Shown here: one piece after another, positions 8,726-19,261 of the stretch
Layout: each line of letters starts with the position of its first letter
Numbering within the stretch: position 1 is the first letter of the stretch
DNA from: Stenotrophomonas rhizophila
GTDB taxonomy: Bacteria; Pseudomonadota; Gammaproteobacteria; Xanthomonadales; Xanthomonadaceae
Direction of reading: 5' to 3'
Length of the DNA stretch: 64,000 nucleotides
Assembly: GCF_007667275.1 (NCBI RefSeq)
Contig: NZ_VDQT01000005.1
Coordinates: 310,001 to 374,000 of the forward strand
Translations under genes and position numbers: made by a program
The notes under the pieces: model-generated
What the model saw: the letters and a program-made list of their open reading frames with translations, nothing else
Told to the model about the DNA's origin: nothing
The model's database searches: none

Positions 8726-9637
8726 ATGATTCCCCAACGCACCCTCAAGAACACGATCCGCGCCACTGGCGTTGGCCTGCACAGCGGTGACAAGGTCTAC
8801 ATGACCCTGCGCCCGGCACCGGTCAACCACGGCATCGTGTTCCGGCGCGTGGACCTGGACCCGGTGGTGGAAGTGCCGGCGCGTGCCGATCTGGTCACCG
8901 AAGTGACCCTGTGCACCGGGCTGACCTGCAACGACGCCAAGATCCAGACCGTCGAACACCTGATGTCGGCCCTGGCCGGCCTGGGCGTGGACAACATCAT
9001 CGTGGAACTGTCCTCGGCCGAACTGCCGATCATGGACGGGTCCTCCGGTCCGTTCGTGTTCCTGCTGCAGTCGGCGGGCATCGCCGAACAGGACGCGCCG
9101 AAGCGTTTCATCCGCATCCTCAAGACGGTCGAAGTCACCGACGGCGACAAGGTCGCCCGCTTCTCGCCCTACGAGGGCTACAAGCTCGGTTTCACCATCC
9201 AGTTCGACCATCCGATGATCCCGGCCAAGCAGTCGCGTGCCGAGATCGAGTTCTCCACGGCCGCCTACACCCGGGAAATCTCCCGCGCGCGTACGTTCGG
9301 TTTCATGCGCGACCTGGAGTACATGCGCGAGCGCAACCTGGGCCTGGGCGGGTCGATGGACAACGCCATCGTCCTCGACGAATTCCGCGTGCTCAACGAC
9401 GACGGCCTGCGTTACGCCGACGAATTCGTGCGCCACAAGATCCTCGATGCGATCGGCGACCTGTACCTGGCCGGTGGCCAGGTGCTGGGTGCCTACGAAG
9501 GCTTCAAGTCCGGGCATGCGCTCAACAACAAGCTGGTGCGTGCGCTGCTGGCCGATGCCAGCGCCTGGGAGTGGGTCAGCTATGACGCCCCGGGCAGCGA
9601 GGTACCCGTGGTGTACGGCGTGCCGGCCTACGCGTGA
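8726..9637 (+). CDS. lpxC: LpxC, UDP-3-O-acyl-GlcNAc deacetylase
   Basis: A 303-residue zinc enzyme performing the committed step of lipid A synthesis. It starts with the typical MIPQRTLKNTIRATGVGLHSG. The zinc and catalytic residues lie in VEHLMSALAGLGVDN (His near residue 78) and RHKILDAIGDLYLAGG (His and Asp near 237-241), with GHALNNKLVRALL (catalytic His) after them. Length matches E. coli LpxC (305). It stands alone between ftsZ and a convergent gene. The upstream 171 bp contain TATTCT near 8674 as a possible -10. Confidence 0.97.
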   Translation: MIPQRTLKNTIRATGVGLHSGDKVYMTLRPAPVNHGIVFRRVDLDPVVEVPARADLVTEVTLCTGLTCNDAKIQTVEHLMSALAGLGVDNIIVELSSAELPIMDGSSGPFVFLLQSAGIAEQDAPKRFIRILKTVEVTDGDKVARFSPYEGYKLGFTIQFDHPMIPAKQSRAEIEFSTAAYTREISRARTFGFMRDLEYMRERNLGLGGSMDNAIVLDEFRVLNDDGLRYADEFVRHKILDAIGDLYLAGGQVLGAYEGFKSGHALNNKLVRALLADASAWEWVSYDAPGSEVPVVYGVPAYA

Positions 9638-9934
9638 CCTCGCCGTAGCGCGTAACTGATTGAATCATATGAAAAAAGGACGGCGCCTCGGGCGCCGTTC
9701 CGCGTTCTGGCGCACGCGCGGGCGTGAAATTAATGTCAATGAACCGTCTACGTACCGTCGTCACGTTTTTGTGAACCGGGTCGGGTTTCTGTCTGAATTT
9801 AACGTCTTTTTAATAAAAGACTAACGACTGGCGGACCCAGCACCGCTACGATGGCCGCCGGCTCCCTGCCAGATTCACAAGATCGTGACGACGACGGGGA
9901 ACGGGCGGGACGCCCTGATGCCTGCAGGCGTGGG
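9638..9934. other. convergent lpxC/dciA intergenic region, locally AT-rich
   Basis: This 297-bp gap lies between two convergent genes. It holds the hairpin at 9672-9698, then a stretch (about 9725-9835) clearly richer in A and T than the surroundings, with several T-runs and an inverted repeat GTCTTTT/AAAAGAC at 9812-9829. No open frame with convincing codon use is seen. A small RNA is possible but unsupported. Confidence 0.4.
9672..9701. terminator. hairpin terminator after lpxC
   Basis: An 8-bp stem (ACGGCGCC with GGCGCCGT) with a three-base loop lies at 9680-9698, 43 bases after the lpxC stop. The flanking AAAAAA at 9672-9677 gives a U-tract when read on the minus strand, so it is best formed as a terminator for leftward transcripts. 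On the plus strand only GTTCCGCGTTCT follows. Confidence 0.55.
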
Positions 9935-10363
9935 TCACTCCACATCCTTCAGGCAAGCCAACGCGTCGCGTAGCCCTTTGTGCGTGGCGGCTGAAACTGC
10001 GTGGGGGCCATTCCTGTTGTCGATCGCTGGGGAGCGTGGAGGAGGGGCAGCCGCAGTTTTGACGGTCACCTTGGTGACCTTCAGCCCGATGGAACGGGCC
10101 GCGTCGATCAACTGTGCTTCGGCAAGCCGGACCTTGGCGTGCCACACAGCGGAGTCGACGACAAAAACGAGGTGTTCGCCGTTTACATTCGCCAGCCGGC
10201 AACGGGTGGCCAGGGTGGGCGGCAAATGGGGGCGCAACTGACGGTCCAGCGCATCGAGCCACAGGGCACGACGCAGCGGATTGCCGGCTTTGTCTCCCAT
10301 GACTGCATCCAGCGCCGGCTTCGGTGTTGATGCAGGACGGGCACTGGATTTCGGCTCAGACAT
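9935..10363 (-). CDS. dciA: DciA-type helicase loader (DUF721)
   Basis: A 142-residue protein with the DUF721 core, including LRRALWLDALDRQLRPHLPPTL and LVFVVDSAVWHAKVRLAEAQLI. DUF721 proteins are now called DciA, the ancestral loader or operator of the DnaB helicase in bacteria lacking DnaC. Location between lpxC and secA is typical of Xanthomonadaceae. The C-terminal ~35 residues are probably flexible. The start codon lies only 12 bp from the divergent M23 gene's ATG, leaving no room for separate promoters between them. An internal Met near residue 22 is an alternative start. Confidence 0.85.
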   Translation of the reverse strand: MSEPKSSARPASTPKPALDAVMGDKAGNPLRRALWLDALDRQLRPHLPPTLATRCRLANVNGEHLVFVVDSAVWHAKVRLAEAQLIDAARSIGLKVTKVTVKTAAAPPPRSPAIDNRNGPHAVSAATHKGLRDALACLKDVE

Positions 10364-10375
10364 GAAAACTCACTG

Positions 10376-11326
10376 ATGGCATTTAAAAAGATCGTAATCA
10401 AAACGCGTGAAGGACAGGCCAAGACGCCGCTTGCGCGTTTGCGTTTCTACTTCGAGGACAGGCCCCGTGCCCTGCTGGGCAGCGTGCTTGGCCTGGGCTG
10501 CCTGATCGGCTTCGGTGCCGGTCTGGGTGGCAGCATGTTCAATGATTCCCGGCTCCACGCCAAGGTCGCCCAGCAGGAACGCGACCTGGCCAAGGCCCAG
10601 CAGGACGCCCAGACCCAGGTCAATGCGCTCGCCGCCCGCATGGGTGAGCTGCAGGCGCAGGCCACCCGGCTCAACGCCCTGGGCGAACGCCTGACCCAGA
10701 TGGGCAAGCTGGAAGACGGCGAGTTCGACTTCAACGAGACCCCCGGCCTCGGTGAAGGCGAACCCGGCCCGACCCAGGACATCCCGGTCAACGAGGTCAA
10801 CGCCGACTTACAGGTGCTGGAGCAGCGCTTCGCTGCTTCAGGTCGCCAGCTGTCGGTGATGGAGTCGCTGCTGTTCGACCACCAGCTGGAACAGAACGCG
10901 GTGCCGGGTCGCATGCCGATCCGCAACAGCTACGTGACCTCCGGCTTCGGCGGCCGCAATGACCCGTTCGGTCGCGGTCGCGGCAACCACAAGGGCATGG
11001 ACTTCCACGCCAAGGTCGGTGATCCGGTGATGTCGGTGGCCGACGGCGTGGTCAGCTTCTCCGGCGTGAAGGGCGGCTACGGCAACGTGGTCGACGTCGA
11101 CCACGGCAACGGCTACGTCACCCGCTACGCGCACAACTCGCGCCTGGTGGTGAAGGCCGGCGACCTGGTCCGGGCCGGGCAGGAAGTGGCCAAGGCCGGC
11201 TCCACGGGCCGTTCCACTGGTGCCCACGTGCACTTCGAGGTCTGGGAACGCGGCCAGGTGGTCAATCCGCGCAAATTCCTGGGTGATGGCGGCAATACCC
11301 CGGTCGGGCGGGTCTCCCGCGGCTGA
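10376..11326 (+). CDS. M23-family metallopeptidase, membrane anchored
   Basis: A 316-residue predicted murein endopeptidase or LytM-type regulator. It has a cytoplasmic start, one transmembrane segment near residues 33-55, a coiled coil at about 60-110, and a C-terminal LytM/M23 domain at about 185-295. Zinc ligands are visible in GNHKGMDFHA (His, Asp) and GAHVHFEVW (HxH), so it looks catalytically intact. The build resembles coiled-coil LytM factors that act in the periplasm. It sits where enteric bacteria carry secM, just upstream of secA, and is divergent from dciA with a 12-bp gap and only weak ribosome sites. Confidence 0.87.
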   Translation: MAFKKIVIKTREGQAKTPLARLRFYFEDRPRALLGSVLGLGCLIGFGAGLGGSMFNDSRLHAKVAQQERDLAKAQQDAQTQVNALAARMGELQAQATRLNALGERLTQMGKLEDGEFDFNETPGLGEGEPGPTQDIPVNEVNADLQVLEQRFAASGRQLSVMESLLFDHQLEQNAVPGRMPIRNSYVTSGFGGRNDPFGRGRGNHKGMDFHAKVGDPVMSVADGVVSFSGVKGGYGNVVDVDHGNGYVTRYAHNSRLVVKAGDLVRAGQEVAKAGSTGRSTGAHVHFEVWERGQVVNPRKFLGDGGNTPVGRVSRG

Positions 11327-11380
11327 GGAGGTCATCTGGCGGATCGAAGGCGCTTGAAACCCAGCGCCCTCGTCCCAAGC

Positions 11381-11386
11381 TACAAT
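11381..11386 (+). promoter_or_regulatory. candidate secA promoter -10 box
   Basis: TACAAT matches five of six -10 consensus bases, in the 164-bp gap before secA. A TTGAAA at 11354-11359 lies 21 bp upstream, longer than the preferred 17, so the -35 is doubtful. If used, transcription would begin near 11393, only a few bases before the hairpin at 11401. Confidence 0.4.
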
Positions 11387-11400
11387 GGGTGTTGCCATAG

Positions 11401-11428
11401 ACAGGGCGCGATGCGCCCTGTTTCGTTT
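11401..11428 (+). terminator. strong hairpin with T-rich tail upstream of secA
   Basis: A perfect 9-bp stem (ACAGGGCGC with GCGCCCTGT) with a GAT loop is followed by TTTCGTTT. It fits an intrinsic terminator for the M23 gene. Because the candidate secA promoter lies just upstream, it could instead act as a leader attenuator for secA. Confidence 0.6.
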
Positions 11429-11490
11429 GCGGCGGGCGGCTCCGGGTGGAGCGTCGCCGTTGGGGCGTCTCATTCCAACCGGTTCCTTCA

Positions 11491-14223
<2,733 letters not shown>

Positions 14224-14227
14224 TCTG

Positions 14228-14255
14228 AAAACCCCGCGAAAGCGGGGTTTTTTTT
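14228..14255 (+). terminator. intrinsic terminator of secA
   Basis: A 10-bp stem (AAAACCCCGC with GCGGGGTTTT) with a GAAA loop runs directly into a T-tract, five bases after the secA stop. This is the clearest rho-independent terminator in the window. Confidence 0.93.
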
Positions 14256-14494
14256 GCGCCCCGCGTGCAACGCGACGGGAAGACGCAGATGTTCTGTGAT
14301 CTACACCACACAACGTCAGGTTTCAGGAAAAACTGACAAGAAACAGCGGGACATGCCCACCCGTGTGTCAGATCACGCCGACTGGCTCAACTACGACATC
14401 CCACTATCGTTTCAGCCCCTGTTGCGAGCATTGCATTCGCGACGGGGCCAGCGCGCCACTGCGCGTTCCCCTGATTCGCCATCCATGGAGCTTC

Positions 14495-17400
14495 ATGAAC
14501 AGGATTTATCGCCTGGTGTTCAACCACGCCACCGGCCAGATGCAGGTTGCATCCGAACTTACCTCCACACATTCCGCGTCCGCAGCGGCCACCGGCGGCG
14601 CACGCCGTCGTTCCTCCCTCAGTGCCGCCATGCTGGTCGCGCTGGGTCTTTCGGCCGCGTCCCTGCCTTCGGCGTTCGCCGCGGTCTACGACTTCACCGC
14701 GCACGAGACCATCACCGACACCCGCGGCTATGTCGATGGGTTCCGTGTCGGTCCCAACGGCAAGGTGCTGGTTGACCTGCGCGACGGCGGCAAGCTGACC
14801 TCCAACGGCCCGGTGTCGTTCGGCACCGCGGCCGGCAGCAACAGTGAGCTTCGCCTGTACGGTCCCACGTCCGCGCTGACCGTCAACGGTGCCGTGGTGC
14901 GCGTGGGTGAAGCCGGCACCGGCGCCCTGCGCCTGTACAACGGTGCCCAGACCACGATGGGGTCGACACTGTCGCTCGGCTATCTCGCCGGCGGCACCGG
15001 TATCGTCCAGGTGGACGACGCGGGCTCGCTGCTGACCGCGCGCCAGCTGCTGGTCGGTCGCGAGGGAGTCGGCTACCTCACCGTCACCAAGGGTGCGCGC
15101 GTCGAGACCACGTTGGCCGCGCCGCCGGTCGGCAATTCGTTCGCGATGAGCATCGGCAACGCAGCCGGCAGCGTCGGCACGGTCAATGTGGTCTCGGGCG
15201 GCGAGCTGCTGGTCCGCGACAACGAGCTGCGCGTCGGTGAGGCCGGCAAGGGTGCGTTGTTCGTCAACAGCGGCAGCGTCAATGTCGGTCGCAACCTGGT
15301 CATCGGTGCCGCCGGCACCGGCGAAGGCAAGGTGGAAGTGCGCAACAAGGGCAGCGTGGCCGCGCAGCTGATCAGCGTCGGCGAAGCGCAGAATGCAGTC
15401 GGCTCGCTGCTGGCCAGCGGCGCGGGTACCACGATCACCACGGATGCGCTGCGCGTCTCGGGCAACGGCAACGGCCTGCTGCGTGTCGAAGAGGGCGCCC
15501 AGGTGGCGGTCGCCGGCAACGTCACCGCAGAAGACAACCAGGGCCTGCCCAGCACCGACGCCCGCACCGGCCGCATCGAGGTGACGGGGCCCGGCTCGCT
15601 GCTCAGCGGCGACCGCGTCATCTCCAGCACGCAGCTGCTGGTCGAGAACGGTGGTGAAATCCGCTCCAACTCGGCGCGTATCCGCGACTCGCTCAGCGCC
15701 AGCGGCACCGCCATGCTGACCGGCGCCGGCAGCCGCTGGACCAACCAGGGCGAGCTGGACATCCGCACGGGGGTGAACGTACTCGACGGCGCGCGGATCA
15801 ACACCGGCACGCTGCTGGTGTCCGGAGGCAGCAATACGATGACCTTCGCGATCAAGGTCGTGGACGAGCAGGTCCGCGTAAGCGGCGCCGGCTCGGTCAT
15901 CGAGGCCACCGGCGACATCACTGTCGGCAGCCATCTGGTCGGCGAACCGTTCGGGTTCCTCAACCTGGCAAACGGCGGTCGCGTGGAGGCGGGTGGCGAC
16001 CTGGTCCTGGGGACGTCGGGCTTCGTGGTCCTCGGTGGAGGCCTCGATACCTGGTCGGTGGTGGATGGCAGCCCGGTCTGGGCCACGGCCGAGTCGGCCG
16101 GCCTGCCCGGCAGCGCGGATATCGTCATGCAGGGCGGCGGCAGCGCGCTGGTGTTGAACCACACCGACGAGATCACCCTGGGCAACACGCTGCGCGGGTC
16201 CGGCGGCCGTATCGCCAACGTTGCCGGTACCACCACCTTGAACGGCGATCTGGCCGACTTCAGTGGCACGGTCGATGTGAGCGGTGGCACCCTGCGCATC
16301 GATGGCGACATGTATACCGGGGAGAACCTCGCGCCTGGCAGCCAGTCGCCGGTCCAATGGTCGCAGGTGTCCGGCGGCACGCTGGTGCTCAACGGCAGTG
16401 CGGGCTTCAACCGGACCATCAACTACGGCAACGAGAGCAAGGTGGAGCGCAGCTCGTTGCTGGTGATCCGCGACGGCGGTGTGCTTGCGGGCAATGCAAC
16501 GATCGGTGGGGCCGAGGTCCATAACGGCGGCGTGCTCTCGCCGGGCGATGGCGGCATCGGCACGATCAACATCGAGGGCAATCTTTATTTCAATACGGGC
16601 GGCGTGACGGCGGACAGCGTCGCACGCAAGGCGTTCTATGACGTCGACCTGCTCGGGAACGGGCAATCCGACTTCATCAAGGTCACCGGCACGGCTTTCA
16701 TCGGCAAGGGGGCTGGCCTGGGGGGCATCGCGGGCGCTACCGGTGTGCGGGTCACCGGCCTGGATCCGGGTGCCAGTTACCAGAACGGCCACACCTACAC
16801 GATCCTCAACGCCGCGGAAGGCCTCAAGGGGGGCTTCGACGATGCGATCTCCAACTCGGCATTCATCACGCCGACGCTGACCCAGACCGGAAACGATGTG
16901 CTGCTGACCATCGCGGTGAATGCCCCGGTGACGCCGGTCGACCCGGTTCCTCCCGTCGACCCCGGCATCCCCGTGACCCCGGTCGCCCCCGTCGACCCCG
17001 GTACTCCGGTCACGCCGGGCACCCCGGGCGTGACCCCGCCGATCGTGTTCGGCGCGGTCGCCGTCACCGGCAACCAGCGCGCCACCGCGGCCGCGCTGGA
17101 TTCGCTGCAGCAGTCCGGCGACGCGCTGGCCCTCTACAACGGCCTGTTGATGCTGGACGAGGCGGGTGCGCTGGTTGCCTTCGATGACCTGGGGGGCGAG
17201 CTGCACGCCAGCAAGCGGGCGCTGCTGCTGGACGACCGCTTCCTGCGCGAAGGCATCTCCCAGCGCCTGCGCCCGACCCCGGACACCAAGCTCGACGGCT
17301 CCTCGGTGTGGGTGGCCGGCAGTGGCGCCTCCAAGCGGCAGGACGGTGACGGCACCGCCTCGCGCACCCAGGAGACCCGCCAGGGCCTGATCGTGGGCTA

Positions 17401-18127
17401 CGACTGGACCTTCGGCGACCGCTGGACCGTCGGCGTGGCCGGCGGCCCGGAATCGCTGCGCCAGCAGATCCGCGATCGCAGTGCGATCACCGAGGTCGAT
17501 GCGGTGCACGGTGGTCTGTATGCCGGCTTCCGCGGCGAGCAGGCCTGGATCAACGGTGGCGCCAGTTATGCCGACTACGCGCTGGAAACCCGCCGCGAGC
17601 TGGGTGCCGGCACGTCCTGGGAGCAGACCCTGGACAGCCGTCATGACGCGCACGCGGTGTCGGCGTTCGCCGAAGGCGGTTGGGACATCCAGCTCGACGC
17701 GCTGACCCTGACCCCGTACCTGGCCGTGGCCTACGCCCGCCTGTCCAGCGACGCCGCCGTTGAAACCGGCGGCACCGCAGCGTTGTCGGTGTCGTCCAGC
17801 AAGGACGAAGCCTGGACCACCACCGCCGGCATCCGCGCCGCGTGGGACATCAGCGGCGGCGAGACCGACGGCGCCCGCCTGGAGGCCGGCCTGGCCTGGC
17901 AGAACGCCGCCGGCGAACTGCGTGCCGACTCGCGCAACCGCTTCGTGGCGGGCAGCGACAGCTTCACCGTCAGCGGCCTGCCGCTGGCGCGCAACGTGGG
18001 CATCGCCGAACTGGGCGTGTCGGTGAACACCTCCGACAACAGCCGCCTGTCGATGTTCGCGCAGGGCCGTGCCGGCGATGGCCAGCGCGAAGTGGGGGCC
18101 CAGCTGAACTGGAACGTGGCGTTCTGA
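14495..18127 (+). CDS. type Va autotransporter with ESPR signal
   Basis: A 1210-residue secreted/outer-membrane protein. It opens with MNRIYRLVFN, the extended signal peptide region (ESPR) of large autotransporters, followed by a hydrophobic core and a cleavage-like PSAFAA at about residue 66. The passenger (about 70-790) is made of glycine-rich beta-helix repeats such as VGEAGTGALRLYNG and VGEAGKGALFVNSG. A Pro/Val/Asp-rich hinge (VTPVDPVPPVDP) at about 810-850 leads to a ~280-residue beta-barrel ending in LNWNVAF with the C-terminal Phe used by the Bam complex. No protease triad was recognised, so adhesion or biofilm is the likely role. The ATG is chosen for the ESPR; an in-frame GTG at 14363 would add a non-signal stretch. 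Confidence 0.9.
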   Translation: MNRIYRLVFNHATGQMQVASELTSTHSASAAATGGARRRSSLSAAMLVALGLSAASLPSAFAAVYDFTAHETITDTRGYVDGFRVGPNGKVLVDLRDGGKLTSNGPVSFGTAAGSNSELRLYGPTSALTVNGAVVRVGEAGTGALRLYNGAQTTMGSTLSLGYLAGGTGIVQVDDAGSLLTARQLLVGREGVGYLTVTKGARVETTLAAPPVGNSFAMSIGNAAGSVGTVNVVSGGELLVRDNELRVGEAGKGALFVNSGSVNVGRNLVIGAAGTGEGKVEVRNKGSVAAQLISVGEAQNAVGSLLASGAGTTITTDALRVSGNGNGLLRVEEGAQVAVAGNVTAEDNQGLPSTDARTGRIEVTGPGSLLSGDRVISSTQLLVENGGEIRSNSARIRDSLSASGTAMLTGAGSRWTNQGELDIRTGVNVLDGARINTGTLLVSGGSNTMTFAIKVVDEQVRVSGAGSVIEATGDITVGSHLVGEPFGFLNLANGGRVEAGGDLVLGTSGFVVLGGGLDTWSVVDGSPVWATAESAGLPGSADIVMQGGGSALVLNHTDEITLGNTLRGSGGRIANVAGTTTLNGDLADFSGTVDVSGGTLRIDGDMYTGENLAPGSQSPVQWSQVSGGTLVLNGSAGFNRTINYGNESKVERSSLLVIRDGGVLAGNATIGGAEVHNGGVLSPGDGGIGTINIEGNLYFNTGGVTADSVARKAFYDVDLLGNGQSDFIKVTGTAFIGKGAGLGGIAGATGVRVTGLDPGASYQNGHTYTILNAAEGLKGGFDDAISNSAFITPTLTQTGNDVLLTIAVNAPVTPVDPVPPVDPGIPVTPVAPVDPGTPVTPGTPGVTPPIVFGAVAVTGNQRATAAALDSLQQSGDALALYNGLLMLDEAGALVAFDDLGGELHASKRALLLDDRFLREGISQRLRPTPDTKLDGSSVWVAGSGASKRQDGDGTASRTQETRQGLIVGYDWTFGDRWTVGVAGGPESLRQQIRDRSAITEVDAVHGGLYAGFRGEQAWINGGASYADYALETRRELGAGTSWEQTLDSRHDAHAVSAFAEGGWDIQLDALTLTPYLAVAYARLSSDAAVETGGTAALSVSSSKDEAWTTTAGIRAAWDISGGETDGARLEAGLAWQNAAGELRADSRNRFVAGSDSFTVSGLPLARNVGIAELGVSVNTSDNSRLSMFAQGRAGDGQREVGAQLNWNVAF

Positions 18128-18150
18128 TCGAACCCGCCTCCTGAACCACC

Positions 18151-18176
18151 CGAAGGGCCCCGCATGGGGCCCTTCG
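18151..18176. terminator. hairpin after the autotransporter gene
   Basis: An 11-bp perfect stem (CGAAGGGCCCC with GGGGCCCTTCG) with a GCAT loop, 24 bases after the stop. It is followed by TCTG only, so it is a probable terminator without a strong U-tract. Confidence 0.65.
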
Positions 18177-18223
18177 TCTGTCCGGCATTGCGCATGCACC
18201 GGCCGATTGGGCATTCTGGCCGC

Positions 18224-19177
18224 ATGCCATCCCCCAAACGATCGATCCACGTCGTGGCCGGCGTCATCACCGACGCCCGCGGCCGCATCCTGCTCAACCG
18301 CCGTACCGAGAACCGCGACATGCCTGGCCTGTGGGAGTTCCCGGGCGGCAAGCGTGAGCAGGGCGAAACCTCCGAACAGGCGCTGGTGCGCGAACTGCGC
18401 GAGGAGCTGGGGATCGAAGCCGAGGTCGGCGACTGGATCATGGACGTGCCCCAGCTCTACCCGGACAAGCACCTGCGCCTGGAAGTGCGGCATATCCGCA
18501 GCTGGAAGGGCTCGCCGCGCGGCCGCGAAGGCCAGGCGATCACGTGGGTGGCGCCGGACAGGCTGTCGCGCTATTCGATGCCGCCGGCCGACCTTCCGGT
18601 AGTGGCGGCCCTGCGCCATCCGGACCGCTACCTGATCACGCCCGAGCCGACGACCGATGACGCCGCCGCGCACCAGGACTGGTACGCGCGTCTGGCACGC
18701 GCGCTGGAGGCCGGCGTTCGCCGCGTGCAGCTGCGCACCCCGGCCAGCCCCGCCCGCGTAGCGTTGGCCGAACAGGCCGTGGCACGCCATCGCGGCAGCG
18801 TGCAGTGGCTGCTCAACCGCGATATCGAGCTGGCGCGCCGGCTTGGCGTGGGCGTGCACCTGGGCGCTGAACAGCTGCTGCAGCTCGACGCGCGGCCGTT
18901 GCCGGCCGACCAGCTGGTGGCCGCGTCCTGCCATGACCTGGCGCAACTGCAGGCGGCGCAGCGGCTGGGCTGCGACTTCGCCGTGCTGGGCCCGGTCCAG
19001 GCCACCGACAGCCATCGTGGCGCCACCCCGATGGGGTGGGAGGCCTTCGAAGCGCTGCGCGCCCAGGTGTCCCTGCCGATCTACGCGCTGGGCGGCCTGG
19101 GCGCCGACGACATCGTGCAGGCGCGCCGCCACGGCGCGCAGGGCGTAGCTGCAATACGGGCGTACTGGCCCGCTTGA
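18224..19177 (+). CDS. Nudix hydrolase (MutT-like) fused to a ThiE-like domain
   Basis: A 317-residue two-domain protein. Residues ~1-135 are a MutT-type domain with a complete Nudix box (GGKREQGETSEQALVRELRE, then ELGIE), expected to hydrolyse 8-oxo-dGTP. Residues ~140-317 resemble thiamine-phosphate synthase, with LLNRDIELARRLGVGVHLG, CDFAVLGPVQATDSH and YALGGLGADDI. This fusion is known in Pseudomonas and Xanthomonas relatives. The ThiE-like half may not make thiamine phosphate; its function is open. The start at 18224 gives the normal MutT N-terminus; an upstream in-frame ATG at 18164 falls inside the preceding hairpin. Confidence 0.9.
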   Translation: MPSPKRSIHVVAGVITDARGRILLNRRTENRDMPGLWEFPGGKREQGETSEQALVRELREELGIEAEVGDWIMDVPQLYPDKHLRLEVRHIRSWKGSPRGREGQAITWVAPDRLSRYSMPPADLPVVAALRHPDRYLITPEPTTDDAAAHQDWYARLARALEAGVRRVQLRTPASPARVALAEQAVARHRGSVQWLLNRDIELARRLGVGVHLGAEQLLQLDARPLPADQLVAASCHDLAQLQAAQRLGCDFAVLGPVQATDSHRGATPMGWEAFEALRAQVSLPIYALGGLGADDIVQARRHGAQGVAAIRAYWPA

Positions 19178-19185
19178 CGCGGCGC

Positions 19186-19242
19186 AGCCATGCAGGACGT
19201 GGCCCTACCGGTCCCCAGCGTAGAGCCACGCCCTGCGTGGCT
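19186..19242. repeat. SMAG/REP dimer
   Basis: Two inverted copies: a degenerate reverse copy ending in CTAC at 19186-19208, and a forward copy GTAGAGCCACGCCCTGCGTGG starting at 19220. The second folds as AGCCACGC/GCGTGGCT. It begins 8 bases after the Nudix-ThiE stop. Same subfamily as 22373-22440 and 40188-40258. Confidence 0.85.
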
Positions 19243-19261
19243 GCCGTGCCAGACCCAGGCG

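Noticed and set aside
14363..14494. GTG start giving a longer autotransporter precursor
   Set aside because: It would bury the ESPR (MNRIYRLVFN) behind 44 unrelated residues; ESPR must be at the N-terminus.
18151..18176. Treating the GAAGGGCCCC hairpin as a SMAG element
   Set aside because: It lacks the GTAG head and resembles the metK terminator stem; a terminator is the simpler reading.
14387..19132. A 1581-codon open frame on the minus strand opposite the autotransporter and Nudix-ThiE genes
   Set aside because: Long antisense frames are expected opposite G/C-ending codons in GC-rich DNA. Its product is low-complexity (His/Gln/Ala/Gly-rich) with no domain, while the plus-strand genes have clear motifs.
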